In this document: positions 60,213 through 64,000 of the stretch, piece by piece
Layout: each line of letters starts with the position of its first letter
Numbering within the stretch: the first letter of the stretch is position 1
Origin: Pyricularia pennisetigena
Lineage: Eukaryota; Ascomycota; Sordariomycetes; Magnaporthales; Pyriculariaceae
Assembly: GCF_004337985.1 (NCBI RefSeq)
Contig: NC_043741.1
Coordinates: 4,688,140-4,752,139 of the forward strand
Reading direction: 5' to 3'
Length of the DNA: 64,000 bases
Program-made: the position numbers and the translations under genes
Notes under the pieces: generated by a model
What the model was told of the DNA's origin: nothing
The model's database searches: none
Seen by the model: only the letters and a program-made list of their open reading frames with translations

Positions 60213-60773
60213 TTTCTTTCTCTTTTTTTTTTCTTTTTTTCTTCTTTTTTTTTTTCTTGTATAAACCCAATCCTGACAAGAGAGGGAACAAGGCCAGAAA
60301 AATAAAGGACTGTCTCGAGCTTGCTAAAAGGCAGCATCTAGATCACAAAAAGTTTTGGGATATGCGAACAGAAGGGCTAGTGAGGTTTTGGAAGGTTTCT
60401 GTTTGGGGATTGACAAGAGCAGTCTAGTCTAGTCAGTTGTAGGATGATGAGATGGACACTGTTAGCGAAGAGCGGTGAGGGAAAACTATGAGCCACTCAG
60501 CAGCGTGTAGCTAAACATGAATTACATTCGCATTTCTTAGCCCACTTGATTACAGAATTCTTGAATTATTTATGAAACTATTTTTTTAAGGTATTATCAA
60601 GACATGGGTATTCGCGGTTCGGCTTATCGTGAGATGCGTGAGATTTTTGGTTTCAGGGAAATATCAGAACATGCACGCTTTAACCCAGAAAAAAAAAGAA
60701 GAAAAAAAAAAGACGCCAATTTTTGTCCCAATAAAAAAAGAAAAGAAACAGAAACACCAAGTCAGATTCATCT
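60213..60773. other. Convergent intergenic region
   Basis: About 0.56 kb between the converging 3' ends of the interrupted gene and the fusion gene. T/C-rich at 60215-60257 and A-rich at 60690-60750. No gene recognised. Confidence 0.55.
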
Positions 60774-63700
60774 TCATAATGGTGGTTTCAGCCTCTCAGC
60801 TGCCTCACTGCTCGACCTGTTCTCCCTCTCCTCTCGTACTTCCTCCTCCTTGATCTCATCCGTTGTCTCCAGGCGCTCGCCGCGAAGAGTGGAGACGGCC
60901 GAGCGCGGCGTGGTCGACGTTGCCGATGGCCGCCGCGGGCTGTTGTTTCGGGACCCCCTCAATGGGCTGTTGGCGTGGTGCTCGTGGAGGCCATGCTTTG
61001 CCGCCTCCAATCCGTTTTTCAACTTGTCAAAGAGGGCGACCGACCGCGGCCCGTCTACGTCCCAGTCGTTTGAATTGGTCAGAGTCGACCTGCTGGCCCC
61101 CCGTCCTTCTTCCGTCACGGCCGACAACCTCCCCCTCATACGGCGCTCAAGCAGTGTCTCGATGCCGACCTGCTCGTCTGCCGGTGACGGCTTTGCCGGC
61201 TGGTCACGGGGGTCAACGGGGTCAACCATCTTGCGAGCGTCGCGCCCAAAGCATAGATACACCGGGTAGGCGAGCGTGAAGCACAGCAACGCTGCCACGA
61301 CGCAAAAGGCAATCTGGATGTTCCTGCCTGTGTCGCTACCCCGTACTATTGCATATATGACAAATGGGACAAAGGCCGGGCCAGATGCTCCCATCGTCAG
61401 CCAGGCCGCTGCTAGCTTGGTCCTTGACCCCTGCCCGACCAGGCCGAGCGAGAATATCAAGGGCCAGCCGGGCCCCTCGGCGAAGAAGAAGATGACAATT
61501 GGGATCGCCATAACATTAGGCCCTATTGATGATGGTGAATTTTTGACCGTGATCATGGCGATCATGGCCACGATGGCTGTAAAGATTGAGGTAAGCAACA
61601 CGGTCCGTGGAGTCGGTATCCATTTGTTTCGGGGGTGTTTTGCCGAGAGGTATGCCAGCCCCCCGGCTAAAAAGCGGGAAAGCGCAAAGGCGGCGTGAGA
61701 GATGATCACATAGTTGGATACCGAGAGCGTCAGTGATGGAGGATTGGGTTCACTGTTGGTGGTGTTGGCCGTCGACCCAGACCCAGCCCCGGACGAGACT
61801 GACGCGACTGACGCCAAAGGGGTTGTCGATTCGGTAGGTACTAGTGCCGAAATGAGGTCTTGGAAGAATATGGACACACTCTCCTGTGCCGCAATTAGAC
61901 AGTACTGGGCGACTACGGCGAGTATGATGCAGACAGTGCGCAGCTGAAGGCCGCCGATGCTGCGCTTGGTCGAGTCCACCGGCAACTTTTCCGCGCTGGC
62001 TGCCAGTTCCTGGTCGCTCACCTCGGGGAGAGGGATGTAGTAGAATAGGAGTGCAAGGCCAGCGCAGAACAAGGTGACGGCCAGGTAGGTCCACTGGACA
62101 TCGGATAATATGAGCGAGCCTGGGCGCTCTTGCCGCTGTGAAACGTTGGAGAAGTAGACATGTTGAGCCAAAAGGCCGCTGAGGACGCTCCCGACAGCCT
62201 GGACGCCTTGTGCCAGGCAAAGCCTCATGGAAGCGAACTCGCTGGGGCCGCAGAGGACTAGGAAGGGGTTGGCTGCCGTCTCCAAGACCGCAAGCCCACT
62301 GCCGACAACTGTGTGTTGATTTCAGAGTTAGTGCCTCTCCATCTTTGTGACTATATTCAGCATGCCAACGGGAAACCTACTGAAGTTTGAGACCATAAAC
62401 CCCGGAAAGCTCGCCAGCACGGCGGCAGGCCAAAAACAGATTGTCCCAGTGCCAAAGATTGAAAGACCCAGCATCAGGGTGGCCTTGAACCCGCCGATCG
62501 ATTCGTGTGGTCGGTGGTTCCTGGTTGCGTGTCGCGAGCGGTGATGTTCGTCATGACGGAGTATCCAGACGCCAACAATAAGAGGTCCAAGAAGGTATCC
62601 CAGTCCGAAATAGATGCTGTTGAGCCCAATGGTTTGAGGGACCGACATGTCGGCCACCATGGCGACCACATTGTTGAGCGTCCCTAACAGCCCATACGAC
62701 ATGCCCCACAGCAGGAAAGTGACCGTGACAAAGGCGCAGTACCGCCAGCTTTCGGCGTTTGTGGCCTTGAGCATGCTTTTAGGCCTCTTGATGCTCACAA
62801 ACCCAAAATACAGGTTGCTCTCGGTCGGGGCGGAGCTCTGGGCCCCCAGAGTCGTTACGGTCGACCGTCTCAAGTTGGACCAAGCATTGCCGGCCTGTGG
62901 CGTCCCGGGGGTGGCGGCAGTGCCGCCCATGTCTGGCGTCGTCAAGAACTGGAGCATGTCAAGCTGCTGATCTTGGTCCTGGTGTCCAACGGCAGTGGGG
63001 GAATTTTGCGGTGGTGGCGCCTGCATGCCCCCGCCTGCGCCAAAGGCTGGCTGCATGGGGGTAGGGGTGGGCAGCACCTCTCTATCTTTGGTGTTGTTGG
63101 ATCCGTAGTAGTTGCCATTGGGGTCCAGGATCATTGCCGGGAGGAGACGCAGCACAAGAGGCTTCAGGGTCGGGATGCATGCGGTTGAGATGCCAATATT
63201 GACCTCGACAGCAGACCACATGAGAGACTATGGAGACACAAAACAGCGGAGACACATCAGTGGTAAAACTCCAAAAAATATATGCATATACTTGTTTGTC
63301 AGTGTACTCACAAGAGAAGCGCTCCAGCTAAATTGAGGGGAGTCCCCATAGATGGCTCTTGGATCCGATGTCTGCGTTGTATTGGGAACATAGTTGATGG
63401 CGTTCTGAAGATAGTAGATCCTGACCACGTCGACTATGGTAACAAAAATACCCAGGCCAAACGTCAGAACCAGAATGGTCTTCTGCCGCGGAGGTAGCCT
63501 CATGCTCGTGAGGACTGGAATCGGCAAGGCGAGGATGGCCAGGTCCGTGATGATGTTGATGGGCGCAGAGCAGATGAACTCGGTCAGAAGAGGCACGCAC
63601 CGCCCAGCCACATCATCGAAGGCTGCATTGATCGGATTGCACTGAAAAATGTTGATAAAAGTGAGGATGGTACCAGCTGTGTTGACGACGAAGAGCACAA

Positions 63701-64000
63701 TTTTCGAGGCGAGGCGGAGCAGCGGCTGGGTATTTCTGGAGAGTCGGAGGTAGAATATCAGGATGGACGTCTTGGCTGCCATGAGAGCCGGGTTGTATAA
63801 GACGGAAAAGACATATTCGCAACGCCTAAGCTGCGGCAAGTGCTCAGGAACTATGTCCTCGTCGTGGCGGCCGAGGCCCCTGCGAGTGCCGAGAGCGATG
63901 GAGACCGAGATGCCCACGGCGAACAGCCAGGCAATCACAATGGAAAGGTCATCCCACCCGAAGCGTTGAACAATGAGGCCTCGACAAGCCAGTCTCGCGC
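60774..64000 (-). CDS. SAT4/rhodopsin-like 7TM domain fused to a FucP-type MFS transporter, 5' end outside window
   Basis: Minus strand, partial at the right edge. Exons are 64000..63312, 63227..62381 and 62308..60774. Introns are 84 nt (donor GTGAGT, acceptor CATAG) and 72 nt (donor GTAGGT, branch CACTAACT, acceptor CACAG). 1022 residues are visible. Residues 1-245 are a SAT4-family module: RFGWDDLSIVIAWL, then TSILIFYLRLSRN, CNPINAAFD (with RCVPLL after it), APINIITDLAILALPIPVL and WSAVEVNIGISTACIPTLKP. A Pro/Gln/Gly linker follows. Then comes a 12-helix FucP-like MFS: LLWGMSYGLLGTLNNVVA, SIYFGLGYLLGPLIVG, FMVSNFIVGSGLAVLETAAN, CLAQGVQAVGSVLSGLLAQ, and a charged cytoplasmic tail. The middle exon encodes both the last SAT4 helix and the first MFS helices without a stop, so the fusion does not depend on a splice guess. 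A plasma- or vacuolar-membrane location and a sugar or other small-molecule substrate are inference. Confidence 0.82.

Noticed and set aside
1..64000. CRISPR arrays, bacterial operons, rRNA genes, intact transposons
   Set aside because: None seen. Intron structure and protein families show fungal nuclear DNA, and no regularly spaced repeats or transposase/reverse transcriptase motifs were recognised by eye.

Overview
This 64 kb window is nuclear DNA of a filamentous ascomycete, most likely a sordariomycete. The genes are split by short introns of about 60-160 nt with GTRNGT donors, CTRAY branch points and YAG acceptors. The proteins are of fungal type: a division III chitin synthase, Yen1-type nuclease, fungal Ysh1, SAT4/rhodopsin-like and FucP-like proteins. 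The neighbourhood (chitin synthase, YSH1, TAF4, UBC12, ILV5) and the abundant AGGTA/TACCT motifs remind me of Magnaporthales (Pyricularia, Gaeumannomyces and relatives). That placement rests on memory of synteny and was not tested. The window is part of an assembly with two N gaps (24286-24307 and 32244-32290), both lying against poly-T tracts.

Layout from left to right. 0-7 kb, all minus strand: a short-chain dehydrogenase cut by the window edge, a SWI/SNF-RSC SWIB subunit (Snf12/Rsc6/Ssr3 type), and a PDK1-type kinase. 7-18 kb: a motif-rich intergenic region, two unrecognised and probably disordered proteins on the plus strand, and a divergent BTB protein. 18-28 kb: a Yen1/GEN1 Holliday-junction resolvase, divergent from an Arp10/Arp11-like dynactin protein, then a class III chitin synthase. 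28-44.6 kb: about 16.8 kb with no convincing gene, rich in long A/T runs and containing one N gap. 44.6-58.3 kb, gene dense: YSH1 (pre-mRNA 3'-end endonuclease) divergent from TAF4 (TFIID), EFM3-type lysine methyltransferase divergent from UBC12 (NEDD8 E2), ILV5 (branched-chain amino acids) and a HAD-family hydrolase. 59-64 kb: an unrecognised gene interrupted by one in-frame TAG, then a gene running off the right edge that encodes a SAT4/rhodopsin-like 7TM module fused to a FucP-type MFS transporter.

Most genes are housekeeping genes without operon logic. They cover chromatin and transcription (SNF12, TAF4, YSH1), signalling and cell wall (PDK1, CHS1), genome stability (YEN1), transport along microtubules (ARP10), protein modification (UBC12, EFM3) and mitochondrial amino-acid synthesis (ILV5). 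Exon boundaries were built by hand from splice signals, reading-frame continuity and recognisable family sequence. Every junction given below restores the frame.

The most interesting items are the receptor-like/transporter fusion at 60774-64000, the gene interrupted by TAG at a perfect splice acceptor (59667-59669), the A/T-tract-rich desert, and the alternative N-termini of the SWIB protein.
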